Assembly (NCBI GenBank): GCA_964020085.1
Contig: OZ026607.1
Span: 8,765,779-8,829,778 of the forward strand
Length of the DNA: 64,000 nucleotides
Source of the DNA: Micromussa lordhowensis
Lineage: Eukaryota > Cnidaria > Anthozoa > Scleractinia > Lobophylliidae
Direction: 5' to 3'
Translations under genes and position numbers: made by a program
Part shown: piece after piece, positions 42,405-55,300 of the stretch
How the letters are laid out: the number at the start of each line of letters is the position of its first letter
Position numbering within the stretch: the first letter of the stretch is position 1
The notes under the pieces: generated by a model
What the model saw: only the letters and a program-made list of their open reading frames with translations
Database searches by the model: none
Told to the model about the DNA's origin: nothing

Positions 42405-45400
42405 CTAATCGAAGTCCATACCATTAGAAGCCCCTGCACGTGAGAGACGCTTCGACGGCGGAATCAAATGAGGAGGAAGTTCATCAGGCAGATCATCATC
42501 ATCTAACTTGATTTTCATCAAGTACATTGCCACAGCAAATTCATCCTCATCCAGCTGTCCATCACGATCAATATCTGATAGAGTCCAAATTTTACCCAAA
42601 ACTGTGTTTGGCAGTTTTGATTTCACCATCTCCCTCTTCGCAACTGCTCCGCTAACCTTTCCATTCTTTGGGCCTAAGCTCTTAAAGACCCTATCATACT
42701 CTTCTTTATGCTCTTCCACAATCCAACCTTCAGAACCAGCACCAAGTAGAGAACCCTGGCAAGCTCCTGCTGCAAAGGGATTGTTGGTTGAATGGCTGAC
42801 AGAGAAAGCTCCTCCTTTTACAGATGCATCATAATCAGTTTCCGTCTCCAATGGTATCATGCCCATAAGTCGTGGAATATCGTTAGCCAACATGCGGTCA
42901 AGTGATTCAATCAGCTTGGTTCTCAACGGGTTGAACTTAGAGAAGTCGTACTTGCGCAACTGCTCTTTGAATTTCAAAACAGGAGGGAAGTCGCCTGGTG
43001 AGATGTTCTGTTCTCGTTGGATCTTCATGTAGACATCAGACAGCTTGTTGAGAAGTTGCTCCTTTTTCTTTTCTTTGCCAAAAACTGCTGGCATTTGGTT
43101 TTTAAGCTCAGCAATGATGTAGGCATGGACCTGCAGAAAATAAACAATAGCATGCTCTGTTTACTAACTGGTATATGGTCATAAAAACAGCAGAGCAATG
43201 GCAATTTTTTAAAAAAGGAAACATTTTTCATTTTACACAACATGTTTTGACATTCCTATGCCATCCTCAGTTACAAATGTTCGACAGTTGCACATTTGAG
43301 TTTTCACTGTGTACATGATTATAAAATTACGCCATTAAATTTACGTTGACAATTTGAATATTTGGAACAAACTGGAAACAACAACACAATAAGAGATCCA
43401 TCTGAAGAATCATCTCAGAGATCACTATTATTGATGCTCATTTGCAAGCTTTACAATTCTTCTGAAGTCATGACCAATCTAGGTTGTTTTCATTCTACCG
43501 TTTTAGAGAAAAATTTGTAAAAAGTGCAAAGAATTGCTGTTTACAAGACGGCTACCATGCTGTGACACATGAGCTACATGTGTTATGATCTTTGTTTTAT
43601 AAATAGCTCACATGAATTTTCCCCAAATTTGCACAACAATAGACTTTGACCAATCGGTTTGATGGTCGGGGTTTTCAGGACTCTAATTGGCAAAACTCGT
43701 GGCATTGTCAGGTAAAAACTGATTTAGACCAATCAAAAAGCTGTTTTTTAATGACTAAAGCCAATTATCTGTGGTTAAAAAGGAAATTCTGTGCATTCCA
43801 TGGCAGTTGGTGCTTTCCGCCTTAGCCAGAGTGTTATTTAGTTCTTTTTCATTTTTTGTTGGTTTATTTTATTTGTTTATTTTTATTGTTATTGTTATTA
43901 TTCCTTTTCAACTACTGTTGGCACACACGCAGTCCTTTGTTCCAGCATATTCCAATATTCAAATTGTTAACGTAAATTTAATTGTAAAACGTAATCCCAT
44001 GTACACAGTGAAAATTCAAATGCACAACTGTCGAACATTTGCAACTCAAGATGACATAGGTCGAAACATGTTTTGTAAAATGAAAAATGTTGCTTCCTTT
44101 TTTGAAAAAAACTGGACAGGTATATCCTGAAACTGTTGACCTGGAAATCAAAGGTTTTGATATCGGCAAATCTGGCAGTAGATCAATAGCTTTTCCTATA
44201 TTACAGCCCTGTTAGAGTAAAATCACGACATGCAACAAGGAATTGAAACAGTGACATAGACACCAATAACATGATGACAACTCATGTGATTGTTGTTGAA
44301 TTTCCCACTCTTACAGCTTCCCTCATGGAAAGACAATTTCAGAGCGTCTGCATGTTGCTGTTGATAATTGTAAAAAGCATATCACTTCTGGAATAATTTT
44401 GTCACCACAATGATAAAGTCTGATTTCCTCCTTTAATCTGGCTTGTGAACTTCTAAATTCTTAATCTTAATCTCACTCCCAAAGCGTAACAAACTTCCAA
44501 CGTGGTCTATATGGACAAATCTTGAGATAGTTGTCAGTGCTACCGACAAAATGCAAAGTGTCGAGTTCCAAAAAATTGGGAATGTTACATGTACTCTTAA
44601 TTAAAATGCAAATAAGTGATGAGCCAATCAGGTCCTTTTCCACATATTACAGGAAAAATCACATGGCCTTGAAAACGATTATCAACCATAACAAACAGAC
44701 ACTTTCTCCATTTTTTTTCTTTCAGAGAGAGAGAGAGATTGTTACAAAGGCCAGGAATTTCAGGAAGTTGTCACATGGAGAGATTGAAATTCAGATGAAA
44801 AAGATGCATTTAACCAGCAGTTTACACCAATTTGGCTACCTGTTGAGTTTGCTACCTGTCAAGTTTGTTTTAGCTCAGCTGACTGTGTTTGGCTTGGCAG
44901 TGGATGAAATAATGAGGAATAATCTATATGTACGTGAAGTCTTAGGTCTATATATTTTTATTTTGCAAAGTTTAGTTTTATTGGATAGTAGAGAATGTAA
45001 ATAAAGTAGGCAGTGAACTGGAAGTTGTGGGTAGCAAACTCAACAGGTAGCAAAACTGGCGGTTTATACCGGTTTTGCCCCATGGCGAGTTTGCCCCCAC
45101 CGAGTTTGCCTCCACAAACTCATCCTAAACTTTCTGTTTCAAGTTTTTCAATCACCTTCAATGGATTAAAGAACGAGAAATAAACATCTTTTGTTTCATC
45201 GTGCGCACAATATTGTCTTTTTTCTTGGTATGAGAAAGATAAATTTGAAGCACTTGATCGCTAGATGAGTCGATGTGGGGGCGAAATCAGTGGGGGCGAA
45301 CTCGCCATGGGGCGAAACCGGCAGACACCGAACTGGCCATTGCCATACCAGCCTTGGCAGGAGCTTCATCCATTCTTGTTATCCACTGCTGCTTCTCCGT

Positions 45401-46907
45401 GAGTGTGTATCGGATGTGATGTGGGGCCGGGGGAAGGGTTAGGTGGAGGGGGTGTGAAAGGGAGGCATCTACACCAACTCTCCCGGATTATTCCGGAGTC
45501 TCCCAGATACAGACCAAATCTCCCGCTCTCCCATATGGGTCACCAAATCTCCCGACATTTTGGAGGGACAATTTTGGATATTTGACGCATTTTTGAGATT
45601 TAATTGGCTGATTTCTACTTTGAACAACTTTTTTGGGGGTCAAAAAGCGGAAAAATTGGCAATTTCCCGGATTTTGATTTATTTAGGTTTGCACCTCTGG
45701 GATGTGTATCGCAAGGTTGAGTTACTCTCACCAAAATTATAAATATCCTGTTTTTCTTTTTCAAAATTGTATGTATTTTAGTGTTACCACAGGTATTCTA
45801 GTGTTACCACAGGCCATTAAATTGAAATAAATAAATACCTCTATTCAAAATTCTCTGGAATAGTTTTGAATTCAAACGGTTTCCACGACTGATTTCCATT
45901 ACCATGGTTTCAAAACTACTTGTAGATTAACTAAAATGTAAATCTAGTAAATAAAGTAAAAAGTAAAATAAAAACAGCATGTCGAACGTACGAACCTTAG
46001 CCAGACGTGCTCTCTTGATGAAATCATTCAACTTTCTTAGCGCAGCATTCCTGGGCAGGGTTTGAATATCCGCAAAGAGATCGTTGGCTTCGTACTCGAA
46101 CAGTTTTCGATTTTCATCCATTTGCAGCGGCTGATCCCAGAAGGATCCGATAAAAACACGAGCAACTTCAGGGGTATTGATAACCTTGCCAAGGGACCAC
46201 ATCAACGCTCCATATACTCTCATCAGCTGTTGAGTAGTGATCATATCCGCTTTGTTCAGCACAATTCGAATCTTGTCATCGTAGTCCCGAAGCACTTCAA
46301 TGCCACGCTGAAATTCGTCTGAAATATCGAGCTTATGCGCATCGAATAGGAGTATTATCCGATCGCAGCGTTCGGCGAACCATTTTAGAATTCCAGTGAA
46401 ATCGTATCCGCGAGAGACACTTTGCTTCTCGCCCGAAAGAATACCTGGAGTATCCACTATGCTTATGCTCTCAAGGACGCCGCTTGGAAGTTCGGAACAG
46501 CAGAATCTGTTCAGAAACGCATTCCCAAACGAACTGAGAGTACGGAACGGTTTCTTAGGGTCAACAATCAGCGCATTCCCCGGAATGACTTGTTCGTTTT
46601 CTCCGTGCATCACTGCAATGAAACTATCAGTGGTCGGTTCAGGGCCAATTCGGATGCCTGGAAAGTCTCTTTCAAGCAGATACCGAATGAATGTTGTCTT
46701 GCCAGTGGAATACTGACCAACTAATAACACCATGGGCTTGGCCACAAAGTCAGGCTCGGACATAACCGGCGAGTGAAAATCATTAAAGAGGTAAGCCTCC
46801 TCGAGCGGTTTCAAGTTCTTGAAGTAGAGTTTCTTCAAGCCGTCTACGACCGAGTTAAAAACTTGCGGGTTCTTGTGAGCATCGTTCTTTTTCATCCACG
46901 TAAACAT
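42405..46907 (-). CDS. EHD: EH domain-containing dynamin-like ATPase (EHD1/3-like)
   Basis: The gene has two coding exons, 46907-45996 (304 codons) and 43130-42405, joined in phase 0 at AAG|gttcgt and ttttctgcag|GTC, giving 545 residues; human EHD1 has 534. EHD proteins bind ATP, oligomerise on tubular recycling endosomes and drive membrane scission and return of receptors to the surface. Visible are the P-loop GQYSTGKTT (64-72), DTPG (152-155), NKAD (218-221), an internal NPF (421-423) in the linker to the C-terminus, and the EH domain near 450-540 with the EF-hand loop DIDRDGQLDEDE (490-501). The tail PPHLIPPSKR matches the family end. The ~2.9-kb intron carries a foldback element. Which vertebrate paralog is nearest cannot be settled by eye; an invertebrate single EHD (Past1-like) is likely. 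Confidence 0.96.
43203..44114. mobile_element. Long-TIR foldback element in the EHD intron
   Basis: The left arm (about 43203-43378) and right arm (about 43935-44114) are inverted copies, sharing for example ACATGTTTTG, AATGTTCGACAGTTGCACAT, CACTGTGTACATG and CAATTTGAATATT. The ~550-bp centre is unique and non-coding. Long terminal inverted repeats without a transposase suggest a non-autonomous element. Confidence 0.75.
45069..45321. mobile_element. MITE with 48-bp inverted ends, EHD intron
   Basis: CCGGTTTTGCCCCATGGCGA at the left and TCGCCATGGGGCGAAACCGG at the right are inverted, and the match continues inward through GTTTGCCCCCAC/GTGGGGGCGAA. Flanking words such as 'tgttgagtttgctacctgtc' and 'caaactcaacaggtagcaaa' are also inverted, so a larger or second element may surround it (about 44818-45060). 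Confidence 0.7.
45474..45720 (+). repeat. Dispersed repeat, copy shared with 58989-59275
   Basis: Both copies contain CTCTCCC(G/A)GATTAT, GGGAGTC/GGAGTCTCCC, CAGA(T/C)ACAGAC, AATCTCCCG, GGCTGATT, TTTTTTGGGGG and GATTT(A/C)TTTAGGTT in the same order and orientation. No coding or terminal repeats are clear. It lies in the EHD intron. Confidence 0.65.
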
Positions 46908-47180
46908 GGTGAAAATATCTCAAGGCAGAAGATGGTAGAGGTCTGTTGAATGAATGACCACGAGGAAGTTTATGCTTTTGATTTGTTTTCAGCTGAAACG
47001 TGTGAAAAGAAACGCCGCCCAGTCGCTCCCTTCCAATCTCAAAGAAAACTGCGCATGTGCAATAAACCACTCTTTCCTAGAAAGTGACGTCATGAATCTA
47101 TATTTAGTAACTGAGATGTCTTTGGCACCGGTCACAAGCCACAAAAGCACGTTTTCAATGAAAATCAGTCATCTCTAAAA
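46908..47180 (-). promoter_or_regulatory. Putative EHD promoter
   Basis: Upstream of the EHD start codon lie an NRF1-like GCGCATGTGC (47051-47060) and a palindromic CRE/ATF site TGACGTCA (47085-47092). No TATA box is obvious. The motifs are visible; promoter function is inferred from position. Confidence 0.4.
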
Positions 47181-49321
47181 TAATGTCCATTGATGTATTA
47201 CATTATTGTGTATGTATAAACATAAATTCTGGCAATTTTTGTCGAATTTTACCAGGGTGCTGCCAAGGCGAAACAACTGGGACGACAGGTTTCCTCTGAA
47301 AGAATTTGGAACCAAAAATTGTTATTATGATATTCTGATTGTGACACATTTATGGTCATTTATATTGAAATTATCCCATTTTTAAACATTGCTTTATATT
47401 ATCAGAGGGCTCTGTAACCCCAGTTTCTGCCTTTGATATTATTTATCAAATACTTCAGACGTTTGCAAGTTTATTTTTAAGATGTATGTCGATCGCAAGT
47501 TAGACTTTCTCAAAGTCGACTTGTGGCAAGTCTAGACGCAAGTTTTCAGAAATGATCTCATGACTGGCAGGAAAATAGCCGACATATTGGTTTAATTCCG
47601 TAATAAAAAACATTTATCTCTTCTCAGTTTATACTAAATGGATCGAGTCGGAAATTGAACACAAGTCAAAAGTTTCGTTTTCCGGGTTGTTGATTCATGA
47701 TTTGCTCCACATCTCGAGAAACCGGCTCTAAAATGTCTAAGCTTCTGTTTCACTGAATTTCTCCCTCAAAGAAAGTCTAACGTTCTGCTAACACAGTTGC
47801 TTACATGCAGCGGTTCAAAATGGCCATTTTATAGAAACGTCTCAGTTCTTCATTCAATCGGACAACTTTTGATGCCGCTCGGAATAATTAAAAGAACCCA
47901 GTTAAGAGACAAAAGGTGCGGCGCATGAATCGAACTCTAGCTCAACTTTCTTTTCTAGGGCTTTTTAATTAGGTTGGCTGGATCCACAAGCAACGGTCCT
48001 CCTCATAACGGAGGTGTGCAAACTAATAGGTCTTGCTGTCTAAACTTGGAAAGCTACAAGGCAAGCCCGACATCTTGTTGTGTCCCGAGCTATTCGGGTT
48101 TCAAATTCTGCATTTCTACTGCCCCTGGATGGGATGCTAGTCCATCGCAGTCCCCCCACCCCAGCATTTATAGCTACATTGTTTTTCTCTCTTTTTTGAA
48201 TACTTGACCATGGTCCCATATCCAGAGTAGAGGGACATGCCCCTTAAGGCGTGCGTCCCACGCTTCTCTAAACCCTGACCCTATATATTTCAGAACATTT
48301 TGCGTGCCCATTTTTTTAGACCTGGCCATTCGCGTGGCGCGTCATAAATATAATATTTTTAGGTGCCACTCTTTCTTCCTTCGTTTAAAGATGAAACGCC
48401 TTATGAAAAGAAAGATAAATATATCGTGTACTTACGGTCAGCTCATATGTTTCCCTTCAAAAACAAACCACTTTCAGACCCTTATCCCAAAATCGTAATG
48501 ACTCAGTTTCGGACTGAAATATGTATTAGGGTGACCCAACAAAACAGCCATGAAGTTAGCTGATTTAGAATTTTTTTAGCCACAAATTTACTTAACAAAA
48601 ATACAAATTATTGTTGAATACCAAGTTTATTGTAAATTTCTTAGTATTAGAAAAACATTCTAAGAAATACAAAGTTGATAGAAATCAGCAATATATTGTT
48701 ACATATAACAAGCTATTATCACACATTTTTTTTAGTATTTACATTACAACCTTATAAGAAAGGTCGCCGAGTCTTCATAATATAATTATTTCATGGTGGG
48801 GCCAAGCATTAGGGATATAATTTTTCACACTCTTAGAATAATAAGACTTCAGTAAGTTATGTATAATATTTGGAAACTAAAATATAAATTAACTTTGATG
48901 TTATGGATTTAAAATTTTCACTTTCATTCATAATAAATTCCTGAGTTGATGTTTACTGATTGTTGCATTCTGTTCATTCCACAATAGACTTTGCTTTGGT
49001 TCAAATTGAAAAGGCGATAATTTAGGACGTCAATATTCCAGCCGATTAGATCTTTTAGAATAGCCATAATAAGTTTTAAAACCACTGCGAAGTATAAACA
49101 AAAAAAAAATGAATTTCTTATGTTCTTGCTATGAATGTCAAGGAGAGCTTCAGAAACAGAGATAAAATAATTGCTTAAGTTCTACAACAAAAGAACTCAG
49201 GAGTGATGGAGACCATCATACCCATGGAACACCTAAACGGAACTCAATATACGTGTTTGTGATACAATCTTTACTCAGTTTTATGCCTCAGATAGTCCAG
49301 CTCGTATTACAAAATGACTGC
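47181..49321. other. Spacer with repeat-like DNA and probable 3'UTR
   Basis: At 48115-48165 'CCCCTGGATGGGATGCTAGT' resembles a common dispersed repeat motif of cnidarian genomes. On the minus strand an AATAAA (TTTATT at 48626-48631 on plus) could end the neighbouring unidentified gene about 690 nt after its stop. No coding exon is supported. Confidence 0.4.
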
Positions 49322-52300
49322 CTATTCATTCGCTTTGTTATGAAGGTCTCCTTCCAGCTGTTTAACTTCTTCCAGTATATGTTGATGTTCTTCAAGAAGT
49401 TCTTTAAACTCTTTCATCTTTTTCTCTCCTATTTCCTCCAATTCCTGAGTAAAGAAAAAAGAAATGTTCACATTCAAATGATAAGAAGTTCCCTTTAGAA
49501 ACAAAACACCATCATATGGTGTTTCTGTGTTTGTAACTTGCAATCATGTTGTTACGTAAGGGCTTATCAATTTAGTTTAAGATTTCGGAATGGAAGGTCA
49601 ATGTTTAATAAATTAATATTTTAAGAGGAGGCATCCAATCACCTAGAGGTAATTTTCAGGAGGATCCTCTAAATGTCTGAAATACAGAAGTAATAAAACC
49701 TAAAAACTTAAGACCAAAACTAAGGTTTAAAAAGTAGAACTAGGATTAAAAATACTACTACTACATAAGGTTAAAAATGGTTAAGTAAAAACTGTTTCAG
49801 TTTGTGTTTAAAAATCTTTTTTGGCAAAACACCATCGTATGGTGTTTCTGTGTTTGTGGTAACTTGCCATCATGTTGTTACGTAAGGGCTTATCAATTTA
49901 GTTTAAGATTTCGGAATGGAAGGTCAATGTTTTAATAAATTAATATTTTAAGAGACGGCCTCCAATCACCTAGAGGTGATTTTCAGGAGGATCCTCTAAA
50001 AAATAAAAGTCTAAAATATACATTAAATTTCTAAAATACAGAAGTAATAAAAGCTAAAAGCTTAAGACTAAAACTAAGGTTTAAAAAGTAAAACTAGGAT
50101 TAAAAATGCTACTACTAACTAAGGTTAAAAATGGTTAACTAAAAACTGTTTCAGTTTGTGTTTAAAAATCCTTTTTGGCATAAGTTTCTTTAGCTCACTC
50201 AACAGTGAGGCCCAATCGTTTGTTTATTTTGTGTAAATGACCTAAATCGAAAACTACCTGGCTTAACGTTCATTAACAAACTCTTAATTGTTATTTCAAT
50301 GTTATTTGCACTTAACGTGACTTACAGAGAGCTGATTTCAGGGTTACATCGAGTTTTGATTCGGTATTGAGGTGTTGCGGTATTTCGCGATTTTTTTTGC
50401 GGTATTGCAGTATTTCTCGAATTTTTTTGCGGTATTGCGGTGTTCAGAACCCCCCAATGTCCCCCTCATTTATGGCCCAAGGCTGACAAGCGCGAAGCGC
50501 GCGGGCCATTAATCGAAGGGGAAAAAACGATCCGTAACTTACAGTACGGACCGAGAAAACTAGGTTAGTAAAATATTTATTATATCTCTAGTGAGTGACT
50601 GGTTCGGGAACGATTTCTATTCACGCCTAACGGCATCAAATTTCTGACGCACCTCGAAAGCAAAACGAGTCAAATTGAAATTGTTGTTAAGTGACTCTTA
50701 AGTCATTAGCAGATTTAAATACACGATTTCAGAAGCAAAAGAAAGAAAAGTCAAGAACACGTGGCGATAAACGACGAAACATTTTGGCAACAAATACAGA
50801 TTAAATTTTAGCAGGCCGTACAGTAGAATTCGGCCCGCTAAATTGACCAATCACAGCGCGCGTACTAACTAAGAGATATAATAAAGTAGATTAAATAACT
50901 TCTAACAACACACCTCAATGTGCTTTGCAGCCAGCTCTTCACTCTCAATGTCTAAGTAAAGCAAAGATCATAGCAAAAACTTTATTCAGAGAAGTCACTA
51001 GTTATTAAATTACGAAACGTATTCAGTTCTACAGTGGAATCCCGATTTTTTTTTCGAACCTCCCGATAACTCGAACCAAAAGTCGTTCCCTCTCCTCAGT
51101 CAAACACTGTAATTTTATCCCCGATTCCTCGAACTCTCCGATTTCTCGAACCAATTTGCGTTTCCCCTGGAGGTTCGAGAAATCGGGATTCCACTGTATT
51201 TACAGTTGTTTCAGTGTTTCTGGGTTTATAGTGTCCTTAATTGGCACAGCAGTGTTAATACCATGACACTTTTTAAAAACAGCAAAACCAAGCAGTGGTA
51301 TCGAGCGAGTTCTCCGCTCACCGATTGGCTTCAGAAACTCTGCCATCCAATCAGAAGTAAAGCCAAACCTAACCGTGATTCGCTCGCGCAGGTTTTCCCG
51401 CGCTTCGCGTCGCCTACATGTGTTTAATTCGAGTTTTGATTGGCTCTATTGGATCGAGTGTGTCCTTTGCGATAAGCCACAATGATACCTTTGGTTTTAT
51501 GACACTCCATTGAAACTTTACCTTAATCTCTATTTAAACACGGTTTTTAAAAATTCGTCAGCTTAAAACCGTTCTACTGACAATGATAAAAAATAACCCA
51601 AATTAAGAACTGTAATTATATGCCTACCTCTTTTATCATAATCATAAATCTCCACACCACCTTGAACGCCTCCGACTGAAGTCAAACTTAACTGAATTCC
51701 ACTTGTTACAATAACTTCCATAACATTTTCAGCATTGTCGTTTTCCTTCTGACCCAGAGTGATCTCTTCTCCTTTTGCATCATGCTTATTATCCTGAGAA
51801 CTGCCAGTAACAACCTCAGTAGGGTAGTCTGCGTCGGAGTCGACACTTTCCAAATCTTCTTTACCATACAAGTCACTCTTCCCGTCAACCAATGCTGGAG
51901 TCTGATTGGGCGTGGTCCGTTTATAAGGACTAGGAGAGACAAATGGCGCAGGTAAGGGATTGTCCGTTACACCTTCCGCGGCAGCATCTGTTGTGGTATG
52001 AAGTGCAGTGATCGCACCGCCAGTCGACAGACCATTCTTTGTTCCTTGACGACTAAGCTCTGGAATATTCATTGGATTGAAGTTTATAACAGCTGGTATA
52101 GCTGTCTTGTTGGACGTGTGAGACTGCCGCATAACTGCTTTAGAGTGCCTATTGCTATAGATGTATGGAACATGGTAAGCTGGGTTTTGTTGTTTAGCAG
52201 GTGTCGTCAGACCAATGTCTGATCTGATGTATGGAAGTGGAATCAATACGGGCCTGGCGTTTTTCCTAAGTAGGAATGGGAAAAAAAGACAAATGAGAAA

Positions 52301-55300
52301 AACAAAGCTACATATAAATAAATGCTGTGATTAGTATTACACTTCTGTTCCAATTTACCCATTAACTCCCACGTCCCCTCCCCCAGCAACTAACACGAGA
52401 GAGATGCCCCCAGCCCCACCCCTACGATGAGAGAGTTGGACTTAGCTCAGTAAATACACTGTATGCAGACTGTTAGATGTCGAAAGACTAACCAACCACT
52501 TCAATAATTGATTTTTAAGAAACAAAGGACATTTTCCATGTTTTTATCACTTTGTAGCATAAATCTACTAGTATTCTATCACAAATGTCATTTCATAAAA
52601 TAATTGAGCTACTACGCACACTCTCATTGGTCGATAGGTGTGTTTAGATGAGAGTATGTAAACACGGTTGTGGCGTTTTAGATTCGGGCATATTTTTTAG
52701 AATTATTTTATAAAAGCAATAGAGCACTTTTTCCATGTTTATATAACCTCATCTAAACACTCGGAGGGAACTTGGGAGAATTCACGAAAGTTATGCAAAC
52801 CCTCGACTGCGTCCCGGGTTTGCATAACTGTCTCGATTTCTTCCAACCCTCCTCGTATTTAGATGAGGTTATATAAACAATGAAAAAGTGCTATATTGCT
52901 TAAATTTGATTGGCTTCACTGCTCACTATCTATTCTGTTGTATATGGTGAGTAACCTAGCAGTGTGCAGCTGGTTAACAAAATGGCGTCCGCCTCTTTAC
53001 ATTTCCAAAGTGTCAGTGAATAGAATTTAGATACAGCTTTGAGCAAGAAGAATATTTAAACTAAAACAAGATTATTCACTCTTGATTCTCTGCGTGTTAG
53101 ACATCTCAAGCTCATAATTTAGTTGTTGAATAGAAGTATGACTTTTGGCTAGCACTTTCTTGAGGGTGTTTTCTAATAAAACTAGGGAAACAATAGAATC
53201 CTGCTTGATACAACAAGAGCTGAAACAACAATATAATGCAGACAAAGCATATTAGACTACAACACTGGGACGGATAAAGATATTAGAAAAGGGGTTCGGC
53301 GGTTCCCTGGAAAATTTTTAAAATTGAGGTCCTCGGAAATGGTATTTTTGGCATTCTGAGGCCAAGTCAGGGTGTTTTGTTTCATGTTTTTTTTTTTCAA
53401 TTTAGGGAGTTCAACCATAGGTAGAACTATGGTTCAATCAAACCCCGAACTACACCTAGATCCACCCAACAACTTAGCACTGACACTTACTCGACTTGCT
53501 TCGCCTCTGAATCAGATTCCAAAGGTGATCCATTAAATTCCTCATTCTTTGTCTTCTCGGCATCATTTGTTTCATCTGTTTCTGCGTTAGTAGGGCTTAA
53601 TTGTTCTTTGGGCGGTTTCTTGACATGTTGAGTAATCTTTCTTGGAGATCTTTGGCAAACAATGATTTGTAATTAATAAGTTAAACTTTCATACAATAAA
53701 TTCAGATCAGTTCCCTGGGCAGACTGCCAAGTCAGGATGTAACTAAGCAAGCTTGCCAAGTTCCTAGGCATCAAATTATACCTCGCTGCAGTCAATCATT
53801 TTCGAGTCGTGTGGTCTGGGGCGAAAAGGGTACTCTGAGTGTTCATCTCGGATAAGTCACCGAAATCAATTGACCGTGAATGACTGGAAGAAAGCCATAC
53901 GGGAACTAGGCAAGCCAAGCAACTGCAGATGGCTAGTTTTATAATATTTGGACGAAAGTGAGTGTATCACAGGCTGAAATTTGGGTAATTCTGAAGGTGC
54001 CCAGGCCTGTGCACCTTCATACTATAAGACACTAGCAGAACACTGTTCATTTACCTCAGAGGCACTGGTGCAGAAGTGTTGATATATTGAACTGGACCTC
54101 GTTTTGCCTCCCTCCGACTTGGATAAAGCAAACTGTAGAGTGACTCCAATTTCCCCTATACATATATACCAAAAACATATTTCAACTTTGGTGCGCCATT
54201 CTAATGGAACATCATATGTACCATACATATATACAAGGATTGGGTATATGTATAAATCAAAATTTTGCAGTTTTCTTTATCTACAGAAATTGAATAAAAT
54301 ATTGCAAAAAAAAAAAACTTTATCAGTATATTTTATTACTGTTCACATAAGCCAAAATTCAGGCTACTGTATCATACTCTGTTGGTTTCATATTCCCTGG
54401 TTTTAATTAGTTTTCATTTTCTTTCTCATGTGACCTTTGATGACAATTCACAGCTAATGGTGACGAGAATGAGACCAATGGCACATGAAGTGGGCTGAAT
54501 TTTAATCCTCACAGTCACATTGTTCTTTGTTTGCTTACATGACACACTCGTTGGTAAACTTCCCCAAGCCCAGCGAGCTCTGCTTGGATACTTTCTTTCT
54601 CAACATCAGCTATAATTTTGGTGTTCCTGGATTTGAGTTCCATTGATGGTGGAACAATGTCATCTTCAAGATCACTTTCCAGAGGCCTGTTTGGCGGAGA
54701 TGAATAAACTGACCTCCTGTCAATAATAAAGATGCAAATAATCAACATGTAGGTTAATAAGACTCACACATTGTTACTCCAAATCAAACCTTGTGTTTTA
54801 GATTGGGTCTTTAAGTCAACAAATAAGCCTTAACGTAGTCCATAAGGGTAAAAACTATAATGAAAGTCAGTCTTAAAAGTATTGAACTCTGAACTAAACT
54901 CAATTGCTTTGTTTTGCTTGAGTACAAAATTGTTATCAGTAAGTATAAATCCAATCATGATCCTTTGACTGGCTTTCTCTTTTTCCGTTGCTAGATACAA
55001 GTTCTGATTGTCAGTAGTCGCTGATTGTATTTCTTTATTTATCCCTTACATCCTTTCTTGATTAGGCACTTATATTTTATTGTTCAGCAGACCAAATTTC
55101 CACTGAGATTTTAATTAAACAGCACCATGTGTACAAAACTTGACTGAAAGTGTGTAGTTGATTTTGGCAGATATCCTTCTCTAACAGAATAAGGTTGCAT
55201 TGATTCATATCGCTTTGAAGTACAAGCTTCTAAGATAAAATGATCATACACGAGGTCATCATCAGACCATGTAGGTTAGAAGATGGGCGGTAGGTTTAAA

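Noticed and set aside
44531..45004. 157-codon plus frame in the EHD intron
   Set aside because: It contains a (GA)n run and inverted-repeat debris, shows no domain and is antisense to the EHD transcript.
46062..46724. 86-106-codon plus frames
   Set aside because: Antisense shadows of the conserved EHD exon 1.
51998..52222. 74-codon plus frame
   Set aside because: Antisense of the largest exon of the minus-strand coiled-coil gene, which has consistent splice phases.
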